DNA of 64,000 nt from an uncultured Caryophanales bacterium (GTDB lineage: Bacteria > Bacillota_I > Bacilli_A > RFN20 > CAG-826), in the NCBI GenBank assembly GCA_946407815.1, contig CAMJPB010000002.1, positions 1 to 64,000 on the forward strand. Reading direction: 5' to 3'. Within the stretch, counting starts at the first letter, position 1, and the number at the start of each line of letters is the position of its first letter. Position numbers and translations under genes: made by a program. The notes under the pieces are model-generated. The model saw nothing but the letters and a program-made list of their open reading frames with translations, had not been told where the DNA came from and did not search any database. Below are positions 53,082 through 62,236 of this stretch, one piece after another.

Positions 53082-53310
53082 ATGGTGGACCTGAAGGGTT
53101 CCGATAATAACACGCTACCAATTTGTTAACGGGACAATACAACTCAATGTCACGTTTTTATTTCGAACTTGGCTATTGTTGGTTTTCTAGTATCACTTGC
53201 ATTTTGCCTAAAAACGCCAATGTAATCAATAAAAATTGATTAAAATCAATAATTTATGATGTTTTTGTGTTTTTTACTAGGTTTTCAACACCACTTACAA
53301 AATCGGGACA
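53082..53310 (-). repeat. R2: second 229-bp repeat starting with a tRNA-Ala 3'-end copy
   Basis: Same length and orientation as R1, with the first 39 bp identical. Together with its left flank it shares 19 bp (gtattcatggtggacctga) with the 3' end and flank of the real tRNA-Ala at 56251-56269. TGTCACG (53148) and CGGGACA (end 53310) frame a 163-bp part that differs from R1. It stands downstream of the 396-residue gene; the 163 bp between them (53311-53473) hold nothing I can name. Confidence 0.7.
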
Positions 53311-53473
53311 GTGAACTTTGCTTGACTATATCGTAGAGTTCAATTCGTTATACACAACAGAATTACGTTCCCTGTCAACACAATTAAATATAACTAGGCT
53401 TTAATAAGTATTTATTCTCAAAGATATATTTATTATCCTAAAACCCATCAAGTCATTAAAAATCTCAAATAAA

Positions 53474-54664
53474 TTATTTATTAGATTTTAAATACCCTTT
53501 TAAAAAATTGTAATTGTTGCTTCTATCATTTATATAAAATTTATCAAAATACATCTTCTCGTATGGTCCAAAGCAAAACACCATTTCAAATGCAGAAATA
53601 TCAGTACCTGTAGTGAAACCTTCTGCGCTCTCAAGCGCGCTGCCAACCGCATACATTGGATGAATAAATTCTGCCTTCAAGGCTAAATCAAAGCCGTTTA
53701 CCGGTTTGTGATATGTATATGATGAAATTGCTTTTATAAACTTAATACTTTCAATAGCATTAACTGAATAAAATAATTTTTTAAATTTTTGTACAGACGC
53801 AGTCTTTATTGAATCTATATAACTACCACATTCTTCAAGTTCTGGCCTTGAAATAAACAGCAATTTTTCCTCAGCTGATAAAAACGTTATTGATTTAACT
53901 AAATTGTCTGAATAAAGACCCATTTTACAGACAGCAATTTTTTTTAATCTACCATCATATACCAACGCCATTTTTCTTATTGGCAAGCCACTATTTAACA
54001 TTTGATCAAACCCAGAAATAAGAACTAAATTCTTTTTAAACTGATCTAGAGTACAGCCATACTCACGAATAAAATCTTTAGAGAATACTGAATTCTCTAT
54101 TTCTTCAGCATTGTGTTTTTCCTCTAAGTAATCTGTAGAGTTCTCTTTATTCGCTAGTGCATTATCAATAGCTTCTTTTATATTCTTAACTTTATTCTGC
54201 ATTTGTTCGAAATCCGAAGAATGAAATTTTAAAAATATTTTTGATGAATAATAATTCGAAGACTTCCAAGTAGCTTTGTTAAGATCATCAAAAGTCTGAT
54301 CAATAATGTTTTTAGAATTAATGTCTATTGATAAAGCGGCAAGCCCTTGCTTTAAATTTTGTGTATAAAATTGATAACTGATTTTAGATAAATCAAAAAT
54401 TTTTATCCTTTCACAAGAAGTATACAGGCTGCTTTCTCTTTTAATAATTACACAATCTTCGTAAAGATAAATGGATGTTCTTTTATCATCTCCTGGGCCT
54501 AATAAATCAGATGGGGTCACAAAAGAAACCTCAAAAATTTTTGTTTTTTCAATGCCTTTTTTCGTATATGTATTTTGTTTTTTCTTTTTTGATACAGTTA
54601 TTATTGCCATAGAAATGCAAAAACCAACTCCTATAGCACAAAAAATAATAAAAGCCACTAGCAT
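53474..54664 (-). CDS. Membrane-anchored protein of unknown function (accessory cassette gene)
   Basis: 396 residues. One N-terminal transmembrane helix (residues 2-24) and a basic KKKK stop-transfer. A cytoplasmic part follows with a PH/GRAM-like beta-rich segment (about 45-130, SIYLYEDCVIIKRESS, KIFDLSKISYQF), a charged helix (about 150-190) and a second alpha/beta part (about 200-396). No catalytic motif recognised. Codons are AT-rich like the other cassette genes. It lies between R2 and the IS3 element and reads away from tRNA-Ala. Confidence 0.7.
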   Translation of the reverse strand: MLVAFIIFCAIGVGFCISMAIITVSKKKKQNTYTKKGIEKTKIFEVSFVTPSDLLGPGDDKRTSIYLYEDCVIIKRESSLYTSCERIKIFDLSKISYQFYTQNLKQGLAALSIDINSKNIIDQTFDDLNKATWKSSNYYSSKIFLKFHSSDFEQMQNKVKNIKEAIDNALANKENSTDYLEEKHNAEEIENSVFSKDFIREYGCTLDQFKKNLVLISGFDQMLNSGLPIRKMALVYDGRLKKIAVCKMGLYSDNLVKSITFLSAEEKLLFISRPELEECGSYIDSIKTASVQKFKKLFYSVNAIESIKFIKAISSYTYHKPVNGFDLALKAEFIHPMYAVGSALESAEGFTTGTDISAFEMVFCFGPYEKMYFDKFYINDRSNNYNFLKGYLKSNK

Positions 54665-54840
54665 AGATTCGGAAATTAACTCTGTTAAATTATATCATTA
54701 TTTTCCTGAACAACAATATATCTAATTGAGAAATAATAAAAAACCCAGGATTTTCTGAGTTTTTCGTATTTTAACCATTACTGGTAGTGGGTATGATCTT
54801 GTCCCATAATTTGGACTTTTTGTCTATAAACCCGCCACCA

Positions 54841-55743
54841 TTATACATTTAAATAGAATGATTCTCTATACTTTGTAGGTGGTTTTTGAATTTTCCAAAC
54901 AAGTCGCTCATTATTGTAATAATCTATGTAACGGATTATTTCTTGCTCTACTTCTTCAAGCGAATCAAAGTCATACTCTTTAGGATAGTACATTTCTGTC
55001 TTCATCCTACCGAAGAAGTTTTCTGTAGGTGAGTTGTCTAAGCAATTTCCTTTTCTAGACATACTTTGCACCATGCCTAAATCCGTAACCATTTTTCTAT
55101 AAAGTGGATGCTGATATTGATATCCTTGATCACTATGAATGATGGCACCTAAGAGTTTGTCGCCGTGCTTTTCCTCAAGCTTTCTCATCATGCGTTTAAT
55201 CTGATGCATATCAGGATTCTTTGATAAATCAAAGGCAAGAATCTCTCTAGTGTGAAAATCAATTATTGGCGATAAATATAATTTTCCGAAAGGCGTTATA
55301 AATTGGGTTATATCAGTACCAAGTTTCTGGTATGGACCTGTTGTTCCAAAATCTCTCGCTAAAACATTTGGTGCAATTCTTCCAACATCACCATGATAGG
55401 AGTTATATTTCCTTCTTTTTGGAGTTGCCTTTATACCCATTTTAGTCATTAGTTTTTGTACTTTTTTATGATTTACATTGAAACCTCTTTTCTGAAGTTC
55501 GAGGGTAATTCTTGGCCTGCCATAATGACGATAGTTTTCTTCAAAAATCTCAAGAATTTCATGTTCCAACTCTTGATTGTCTTTTTCTTTCTTATCAAAA
55601 TGCTTGTCAGCGTAGTAATAAGTTGATTTATTTAACTTTAATATCTTTAGAAGAATATCCAGAGAATATTTTTCCCTAAATTCACGGATCAGTATTATTT
55701 TTTCTCGGATGAGCCGTTTCTCTGGAGAATTAGGGAATACCAT
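54841..55743 (-). CDS. IS3-family transposase OrfB
   Basis: 300 residues. HTH_21-like YRHYGRPRITLELQKRG, then the rve core with Asp in LGTDITQF, Asp in IIHSDQGYQYQ and Glu in DNSPTENFFGRMK. The DDE triad is intact. Overlaps orfA by 49 bp in the -1 frame. A stretch of seven A at the start of orfB is the likely slippery site for an OrfAB fusion. Confidence 0.94.
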   Translation of the reverse strand: MVFPNSPEKRLIREKIILIREFREKYSLDILLKILKLNKSTYYYADKHFDKKEKDNQELEHEILEIFEENYRHYGRPRITLELQKRGFNVNHKKVQKLMTKMGIKATPKRRKYNSYHGDVGRIAPNVLARDFGTTGPYQKLGTDITQFITPFGKLYLSPIIDFHTREILAFDLSKNPDMHQIKRMMRKLEEKHGDKLLGAIIHSDQGYQYQHPLYRKMVTDLGMVQSMSRKGNCLDNSPTENFFGRMKTEMYYPKEYDFDSLEEVEQEIIRYIDYYNNERLVWKIQKPPTKYRESFYLNV

Positions 55744-56183
55744 TTTTTTAAAACTTCGTTCTCCGCTTCAAGGTATTCATTTCGCTTTAATATCTTTTTG
55801 TGAGCTCTTAAATGATCTCGTTCATTTTTCAGTAAATATTTCTTTCTTCTAGCAGTTGTTTGTATTGCAGATTCACCTTTTGCTTTATACAAAGCAACCC
55901 ATTCAGAAACAACCTTCCTATCAGTTGAACCGAGTTCCAAGCACAACGAATATGCTGCCTCACCTGCCAGGCATCTTTTAATCATGTTAAGCTTTAACTC
56001 TCGAGTATAAGTTAATCTTTCAGCACCTTGAAATGGTTTTTCTCCATGCAGGCGGTAAAGTGAACTGTAATATTTAATTCTTGAACGATCAATATGATAC
56101 TTTTCTGACACATCTTTTATTGTCATTTTGTTATCAACATGATCTTTCGCCGCTTTTAATTTAGTTTCTAGTTTTAAAATCAT
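55695..56183 (-). CDS. IS3-family OrfA (DNA-binding subunit)
   Basis: 162 residues with two helix-turn-helix segments (KMTIKDVSEKYHIDRSRIKYY near 20-40 and ELGSTDRKVVSEWVALYKAKG near 85-103). A C-terminal leucine-zipper-like part (KRNEYLEAENEVLKKW) follows. IS150 type. It binds the element ends and is joined to OrfB by frameshifting. Confidence 0.92.
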   Translation of the reverse strand: MILKLETKLKAAKDHVDNKMTIKDVSEKYHIDRSRIKYYSSLYRLHGEKPFQGAERLTYTRELKLNMIKRCLAGEAAYSLCLELGSTDRKVVSEWVALYKAKGESAIQTTARRKKYLLKNERDHLRAHKKILKRNEYLEAENEVLKKWYSLILQRNGSSEKK

Positions 56184-56257
56184 GAAAAAAGCCCCCTAAT
56201 TTAGTCTACAAACTTTAGTTTATAGAGTCCAAATTTTGGGGACAATTTCAGTATTCA

Positions 56258-56333
56258 TGGTGGACCTGACCGGGATCGAACCGGCTACCTCCTCCATGCC
56301 ATGGAGGCGCTCTCCCAGGTGAGCTACAGGCCC
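56258..56333 (-). tRNA. tRNA-Ala (anticodon GGC), anchor of the cassette array
   Basis: 76 nt with encoded CCA. The anticodon arm CCTCC-ATGGCAT-GGAGG gives GGC. Its 3' end and flank are copied at R1 and R2. Confidence 0.94.
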
Positions 56334-56383
56334 GTTAGCGAATAATATGATACCTACTATTAAGTAGGATTTCAAGATATTTG

Positions 56384-56460
56384 TGGCGCGCCAGAGACGA
56401 ATCGAACGTCCAACCTTCTTCTTAGGAGGAAGATGCTCTATCCAATTGAGCTACTGGCGC
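56384..56460 (-). tRNA. tRNA-Arg (anticodon CCT)
   Basis: 77 nt with encoded CCA. The anticodon arm TCTTC-CTCCTAA-GAAGA gives CCT. Reads AGG. Confidence 0.94.
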
Positions 56461-56464
56461 GTAA

Positions 56465-56540
56465 TGGTCGAGGCAGCGGGGCTCGAACTCGCGACCCCTA
56501 CGTCCCGAACGTAGTGCGCTACCAACTGCGCTATGCCTCG
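56465..56540 (-). tRNA. tRNA-Pro (anticodon CGG)
   Basis: 76 nt with encoded CCA. The anticodon arm CTACG-TTCGGGA-CGTAG gives CGG. Its first base is one nt after the polC stop codon; 4 nt separate it from tRNA-Arg. Confidence 0.95.
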
Positions 56541-56541
56541 A

Positions 56542-59500
56542 TTATAAGTCTAAGCCAAATTCAAATAATGACATTTGGTCAGATTCTCCTAATCCTTTTA
56601 AGACACCTAGTCTATCTAAATCTTCAACGTTAGTGCCATTTAGTTTGGTGCGTTTAAGTAAGTCTTCTTTAGACTTAAACTCACCATTATTTCTTGCTTC
56701 CACCACTGAGTTCGCAGCAGCTTCGCCTAAACCATCGATAACGATAAATGGAGGGATTAGAGCACCATTTTCCTTATCGCATATAAATTTAGTTGCATCC
56801 GATTTATATAAATCGATGTTTCCGAATTTAAATCCTCTTTCAAACATTTCGATACACACTTCAAGCATATCGTGAATGTCTTGGTCTTTTTTAACAACCT
56901 TTTGGGTACGGTCATTTAAAAGTCTAGATAATTGTTCATATCTTTCCTTGGTTTTTTGAAAACCACCAAGCATTGTATAAATATCATAAGCATCACAACG
57001 AGCAGAGAACCAAACAGCGTAGAATTCAAGTGGATAATAAACTTTAAAATATCCAACACGAACAGCCATTGTAGCGTATGCAACAGCGTGAGCTTTTGGG
57101 TAAAGATATTTAATCTTGTTACAGGCATCAATGTAGTACTGTGGAATACCTGCTTCTTTCAAAATTGGTATATATTTCTCAGGAATTTTCTTTCCTTTAC
57201 GTACTTTTTCCATTGTGTCAAATGCTACTTCAGATGCGACTTTGTGAGCGATTAAATAACGCATAATATCGTCACGAGCAGCGACACAGTTATGTAAGTC
57301 CATTGTGCCGTTTCTAATAAGGTCTTCTTGGTTATGTTGCCAGACGTTAGTACCGTGCGCTAAACCTGCAACAGCGACAACTTCTGCGAATGTTTTTGGT
57401 TTGGCTTTAAGTAAAATATCACGACAGGTTTCTGTACCATATTCTGGTAAACCAGAAGAACCAATCTTTGTCTTAAGGTAATTCTCACTTAAGTTAAGTG
57501 CTTTAGTGGATGTGAAAAGTGAGATAACTTTCTTATCGTTTAAAGGAATTGTCTTAACATCCACCCCTGTCATTAATGACATTAAACGTAAGGCAAGTGG
57601 GTCAACGTGACCTAAAAGGTCAAGTTTAAGTAACTGAGCATCAAGAGCAGCGTGATAATCTAAGTGAGTTGTAAACCAATCTGCTTCTTTATCATCTGCT
57701 GGGTATTGAATTGGAGTAAACTCATAAATACTTCTTCCTTTAGGAAGAACAACGATACCACCAGGGTGTTGACCAGTTGTACGCTTAACTTCGGTACAGT
57801 GAGATGCCATATAGGCCACTCGCTCACCAGGAATTGAACTTGGGTCCACTCCTTTAGCTTCAAAATAGTTACGAACGTAACCAAAGGCGGTCTTATCAGC
57901 AACTGTGGAAATAGTTCCAGCTCTAAAGACGTTATGTTCACCAAAGATATCTTTGGTTAAGTTATGAGCTTTAGCTTGATAATCACTTGGGAAGTTAAGG
58001 TCAATATCAGGAACCTTTTCAGCGTGGAAACCTAAGAATGTTTCAAATGGAATTTCTTGTCCATCATGAATCATCTTTTCACCACAAACTGGACATTTCT
58101 TTTCAGGTAAGTCTGATCCAGAATAGCAATTTGGATCATCGGAGTACTCAAAATGTCTACACTTTGGACATCTATAGTGAGGTGCAAGTGGGTTAACTTC
58201 AGTAACATCATATAAGAAAGCTGCTAAAGAAGAACCGACAGATCCACGTGAGCCAACCATGTAGCCATCTTCGTTCGCTCTACGAATAATTTCGTGAGCA
58301 ATGTAATAGGTAACGGAGTAACCGTTTCCGTTAATACCTTCAAGCTCTTTGTTAAGTCTATCAACAATGTCTTGAGGGATTTCATCACCATATAGTTGTC
58401 TTGCTTTATTGAAGCATGCTTCATTAAGCATATTGTCTGAATTTGGAATTTCTGGTTTTTCAAGTTTATTGTGAATTGGTTCCATAAACTCTACTGAATC
58501 AGCAATTTTGTTAGTGTTAACAACAACAATTTCTTTAGCTTTAGCTGGACTTAAGAAATAGAAAGCATCGAGCATTTCTCTTGTTGTTCTGAAGTGTTGA
58601 TCTGGGTTTGGTAAAGATGCATCTCTAAGATGAAGTGGATGGAATTTACCACCGACAGCTTTAGCTGCGATATAAATATCACGAGAAACTTTATCTTCTG
58701 GGTTAGCGTAGTGAACATCCCCGGTCGCCACCACCATTTTGCCTAAAGAATCAGCACATTCAACAATGTCTGCGATGTAAGCTTTGACTTGTTCAATGTT
58801 AGAAACTTGGCCTCTATTGATTAAGTTAATGTAGTTATCAGCAGGTTGGACTTCAATGAAGTCATACCACTTCATAGCATCTAACAAATCATCTTTTGAT
58901 CTAGTTCTTTCAATCTCAAAGATCTCACCATTTTGACAGGCTGATCCAATTATTAAATTGGAACGAAGTCTTTCGATTTCTCTTTTTGGAATCTTTGGAA
59001 CGTCCGCTAAGTAATCAATATGTGACAATGAAACAAGCTCAAAAAGATCTTTAACACCAGCCTCGTTTTTGGCTAATGCAGTAACATGAGCAGGTCTCAT
59101 ATGCTTGAGCATAGCGTTTGTGGATTTAATCTTAGATAAATCGCTATGAAGCATTGCTTCACCATGAACTTTTTGAAGTCTATGGAGCATTGCTAACCAG
59201 ACTTCATTTAAAATACGAGCATCGTAATCAGCACGGTGAGCTTCTTCATCGTTATAATCATCCATGCCAAGGTTTCTAGATAAGTTGCCTAATCTATGAG
59301 CACTGGCATCTGGGAATAAGTAACGCGATAAGGAAAGTGTATCAATTGCAGGTTTAACAAATGGTTCTCTACCCATTTTCTTTAAAGTCTCTGCAATAAA
59401 TCCGTAGTCGAATGTGATGTTATGCGATACAAGTATCGCACCATCCATAAACTCTAAGATTTGATCAATACATTGCTCGATTGTTGGTTTATCTTTAACC

Positions 59501-60876
59501 ATTTCATCGGTAATGTGAGTTTTTTCTTGAACTGCTTGTGGAATCTTTCTTTCTGGGTTCACAAGAAGTTGTAATGTTTTAACTATTTGCCCATTTTCAA
59601 AACGAATACCACCAAACTCGGTAATCTTGTCATATCTAGTTGAAAGACCAGTTGTTTCTAAGTCGAATACAACGTAAGTGGCCTTATTTAGCGGAATATC
59701 GACTGGATTAAGCGCGAAAGGTAGTTCGTCGTTTACCATGTAGAACTCAACGCCATAAATGGCTTTAACGCCGGTTTTGCTTTGTGCCTTTTGTGCATCA
59801 GGGAATGATTGGACAACACCGTGGTCAGTAATAGCGATTGCTTTATGACCCATGTTTTTAGCAAGTTTAAAGTAATTATCGACTGAAGTTACACCATCCA
59901 TTGCACTCATCTTAGTGTGTAAATGTAGTTCAACACGTTTTTCGTCTTCGTTATCTGTTCTTAAAGAAGGTCCATCAATTACTTCAAGACTTCTAACATC
60001 AATGTTTAAGTTATTTCTGTAGTCTTTAGAAACATAACCTCTAACTCTAGCCCAACTCTCATTTTTAAGAGATTCAAGGAAATCTGGAGTTAAATTTTCA
60101 TTTTCCATGAGCTTAAGCGAAATAGCATTATCGCCTTTACCAAGACCACAAGTTAACATGGTTTTACCAGTTCTTATGATTTTTGGTTTATCAATGCCAT
60201 AAAGTTGGCCTTCAATTTCAACATTTGTGGAATCTTCGTTAAGTGATGAAATATCATCAACTTTTTTGTATGGAATGCGGTCTTTCCAAGACTGACTTGC
60301 ATAAGGATTTTTCTCAAGTTCATGTCTCATTTCAGTGACTGAAGATTGGAAAGCTTTTAAGGTTCTTTCCTCATCTTCGGACATTTCTTTTTCGACAGGT
60401 TTTTCCTCAATAATTTTTGGAATTTCCTGGTTTTTCTCGAGAATTTTGTGTTCAATCTTGAAATTGTAGTTTAAAAATTCAAGGAAAGAAGCGAAGTCTT
60501 TAAAGGTCTGTTCGTTCTTTTGTTTTTCCTCTTCACTATCGTAATAAACAGTGATGACATTGCTTATTCCAATGAGCTTTAAGTTTGAGTTAAAGCGGCA
60601 ATGTGAATAGTGCCAATCTCCGAATAATTTGGTGGCATCACTGGCGTTTGGTTTCTTTGTGTATGAAAACTTAATTGTGTAAGGATATTTGACTGTTTCT
60701 AAATGATTTTGGAATTCTTCCAAGTGTTCGTAAGTCCATGGCGTATCTTTAACGATAAGCATGTCAATTTGATTACGGTTATATGCGTTACGAGTAACAA
60801 TATCAAAATCCATGTCAAAACGATCGACATTTTCAATGCCGATAGATGATAAAAATCTACGCATCTTATCGTTCAT
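56542..60876 (-). CDS. polC: DNA polymerase III PolC-type alpha subunit
   Basis: Replicative polymerase with built-in proofreading. 1444 residues from ATG 60876; an upstream TTG at 60888 is possible. N-terminal helical part, OB fold (about 225-310), PHP domain (ELHLHTKMSAMDG near 328), DnaQ-like exonuclease inserted in PHP (VVFDLETTG near 405; AHRADYDA near 555), zinc-type CPKCRH...CPVCGEK near 925-950, then palm with PDIDLNFPSDYQ near 965 and HTH/fingers to the end. Usual PolC length. The start is 1 nt after the rseP stop. The gene is followed at once by three tRNAs. Confidence 0.97.
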   Translation of the reverse strand: MNDKMRRFLSSIGIENVDRFDMDFDIVTRNAYNRNQIDMLIVKDTPWTYEHLEEFQNHLETVKYPYTIKFSYTKKPNASDATKLFGDWHYSHCRFNSNLKLIGISNVITVYYDSEEEKQKNEQTFKDFASFLEFLNYNFKIEHKILEKNQEIPKIIEEKPVEKEMSEDEERTLKAFQSSVTEMRHELEKNPYASQSWKDRIPYKKVDDISSLNEDSTNVEIEGQLYGIDKPKIIRTGKTMLTCGLGKGDNAISLKLMENENLTPDFLESLKNESWARVRGYVSKDYRNNLNIDVRSLEVIDGPSLRTDNEDEKRVELHLHTKMSAMDGVTSVDNYFKLAKNMGHKAIAITDHGVVQSFPDAQKAQSKTGVKAIYGVEFYMVNDELPFALNPVDIPLNKATYVVFDLETTGLSTRYDKITEFGGIRFENGQIVKTLQLLVNPERKIPQAVQEKTHITDEMVKDKPTIEQCIDQILEFMDGAILVSHNITFDYGFIAETLKKMGREPFVKPAIDTLSLSRYLFPDASAHRLGNLSRNLGMDDYNDEEAHRADYDARILNEVWLAMLHRLQKVHGEAMLHSDLSKIKSTNAMLKHMRPAHVTALAKNEAGVKDLFELVSLSHIDYLADVPKIPKREIERLRSNLIIGSACQNGEIFEIERTRSKDDLLDAMKWYDFIEVQPADNYINLINRGQVSNIEQVKAYIADIVECADSLGKMVVATGDVHYANPEDKVSRDIYIAAKAVGGKFHPLHLRDASLPNPDQHFRTTREMLDAFYFLSPAKAKEIVVVNTNKIADSVEFMEPIHNKLEKPEIPNSDNMLNEACFNKARQLYGDEIPQDIVDRLNKELEGINGNGYSVTYYIAHEIIRRANEDGYMVGSRGSVGSSLAAFLYDVTEVNPLAPHYRCPKCRHFEYSDDPNCYSGSDLPEKKCPVCGEKMIHDGQEIPFETFLGFHAEKVPDIDLNFPSDYQAKAHNLTKDIFGEHNVFRAGTISTVADKTAFGYVRNYFEAKGVDPSSIPGERVAYMASHCTEVKRTTGQHPGGIVVLPKGRSIYEFTPIQYPADDKEADWFTTHLDYHAALDAQLLKLDLLGHVDPLALRLMSLMTGVDVKTIPLNDKKVISLFTSTKALNLSENYLKTKIGSSGLPEYGTETCRDILLKAKPKTFAEVVAVAGLAHGTNVWQHNQEDLIRNGTMDLHNCVAARDDIMRYLIAHKVASEVAFDTMEKVRKGKKIPEKYIPILKEAGIPQYYIDACNKIKYLYPKAHAVAYATMAVRVGYFKVYYPLEFYAVWFSARCDAYDIYTMLGGFQKTKERYEQLSRLLNDRTQKVVKKDQDIHDMLEVCIEMFERGFKFGNIDLYKSDATKFICDKENGALIPPFIVIDGLGEAAANSVVEARNNGEFKSKEDLLKRTKLNGTNVEDLDRLGVLKGLGESDQMSLFEFGLDL

Positions 60877-60877
60877 A

Positions 60878-62236
60878 TTAAATACCAACCAGTCTCAATA
60901 TATCTAGAACAACTATCGCTATCATTAAGCCGAAAAGTAAAACTAATCCGATAATAGACATGATCGTTTTAAACTTAGCAGGAAGTTTTTTGCGGGTAAT
61001 GCCTTCAATTGCAGTTACAAGTAGCTGCCAGCCATCGAGCCCAGGGAAAGGCAACAAGTTGAAGATTGCCAAGTTAATTGAGATTAAACCCCAGAAGTAG
61101 AGATAAGTTGAGAAAGCATAGTTTGCATATAAAGATGCAGAAGTGTCAAAAATTCCGACTATGCCAGACATATTTCTAATTCCGCCAGTAAAGAGAATCT
61201 TTAATCCTTTAAATACAGCACCAGCAGCATTCCCAAAATCTGAAAAAGTATTTCGCATTCTACTTCCAAAAGATGGCCACATTTTTTCTTTAGCAAACGA
61301 AAGCCCTATATCACTATATTCGATAATTGTTTTTGCACCCTCTTTTTTAAGTACGCCGTTGATTTCTACAAGATTTAGTTCCTCACGCGCTGAAAACTTA
61401 AGGTGAGCAGTAAAATTAACATCTGTTTCAGGAACATATTCTTCCGCTTCAAAATTAGGATAATAATTAGGAGAACCATCTTCAAGTGCCCATTTTTTTA
61501 AATCTGTTGCTAACTGGGTATCATATGTGAATGCGTCTTTGACTTCTTCGCGAGATACTGCTTTATAGAGTAATATTCCGTCACTAAATTTTTGTTCGTT
61601 TTTATTACCGTTAAATCTCAATGCTAATACATAATGAGATGAATCGGCCAAAGTGACATTTGGATCAACGATATAAAAATAACTGCTATGGAAAATTTTA
61701 TCATTATCCATGAACTCATAAACAAATGCACTATTTCCTTCTTCTTCATAAAAAGAAGGGACGTAAAATTCTAAGCGATCACCAGTATTTACGCCTGCAT
61801 CATGAATTAGCGAACTCTCCTCAACAATAACTTTATTTGAACTGTAAATAAGAGGAAATGCGACATTAGAAATAAAAATTAGCAAAAATGCTAAAAGAGC
61901 ATTTAAGATTACACCAGCACTTAAAATGATGGCTTTCTTCCATTTCTTAATGCCTTCAATTGATCTTTCAGGTGGAAGATCTTTGAATTCTGGATCATCT
62001 TCTCCGCCTTCACCATACATTGAAACGTAACCGCCTAAAGGAACGACTCTAATAGAGAATTTTGTCTCACCACCTTTTCTCTTTTTAGAGAAGATAGCAG
62101 GACCAAACCCAATTGAATACTCTTTACAATAAACTTTAAAAAGTTTAGCCATTGAAAGATGGCCTAATTCGTGAATGATAATAAGCGCGCTGAAAGAAAG
62201 AATGAAGAGAATAATTGAAACTATACTATCCCACAT
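60878..62236 (-). CDS. rseP: Site-2 protease RseP/RasP-like zinc metalloprotease
   Basis: 452 residues from ATG 62236, chosen for AAAGGAG 8 nt upstream; the longer frame from 62266 runs inside dxr. Active-site HELGH (residues 22-26) in the first helix, and the LDG motif in NLLPFPGLDG near residue 395. Between them a long extracytosolic insert (about 130-340) with no clear PDZ signature is larger than usual. Cuts membrane-bound regulators or signal-peptide remnants within the membrane. Overlaps dxr by 11 bp. Confidence 0.93.
   Translation of the reverse strand: MWDSIVSIILFILSFSALIIIHELGHLSMAKLFKVYCKEYSIGFGPAIFSKKRKGGETKFSIRVVPLGGYVSMYGEGGEDDPEFKDLPPERSIEGIKKWKKAIILSAGVILNALLAFLLIFISNVAFPLIYSSNKVIVEESSLIHDAGVNTGDRLEFYVPSFYEEEGNSAFVYEFMDNDKIFHSSYFYIVDPNVTLADSSHYVLALRFNGNKNEQKFSDGILLYKAVSREEVKDAFTYDTQLATDLKKWALEDGSPNYYPNFEAEEYVPETDVNFTAHLKFSAREELNLVEINGVLKKEGAKTIIEYSDIGLSFAKEKMWPSFGSRMRNTFSDFGNAAGAVFKGLKILFTGGIRNMSGIVGIFDTSASLYANYAFSTYLYFWGLISINLAIFNLLPFPGLDGWQLLVTAIEGITRKKLPAKFKTIMSIIGLVLLFGLMIAIVVLDILRLVGI

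Larger units (their letters stand above)
54800..56244 (-). mobile_element. IS3-family (IS150-like) insertion sequence, apparently complete
   Basis: 1445 bp between inverted ends TGTCCCATAATTTGGACT (54800, plus strand) and the complement of AGTCCAAATTTTGGGGACA (ending 56244). Inside are orfA and orfB with a frameshift overlap. No clear target duplication is seen. It sits 13 bp from the CCA end of tRNA-Ala, inside the flank that elsewhere reads GGTAG-GGGTATTCATGG. Confidence 0.88.

Noticed and set aside
54471-54725. 84-residue plus-strand frame
   Set aside because: Antisense to the 396-residue gene, with no ribosome site and no recognisable domain.
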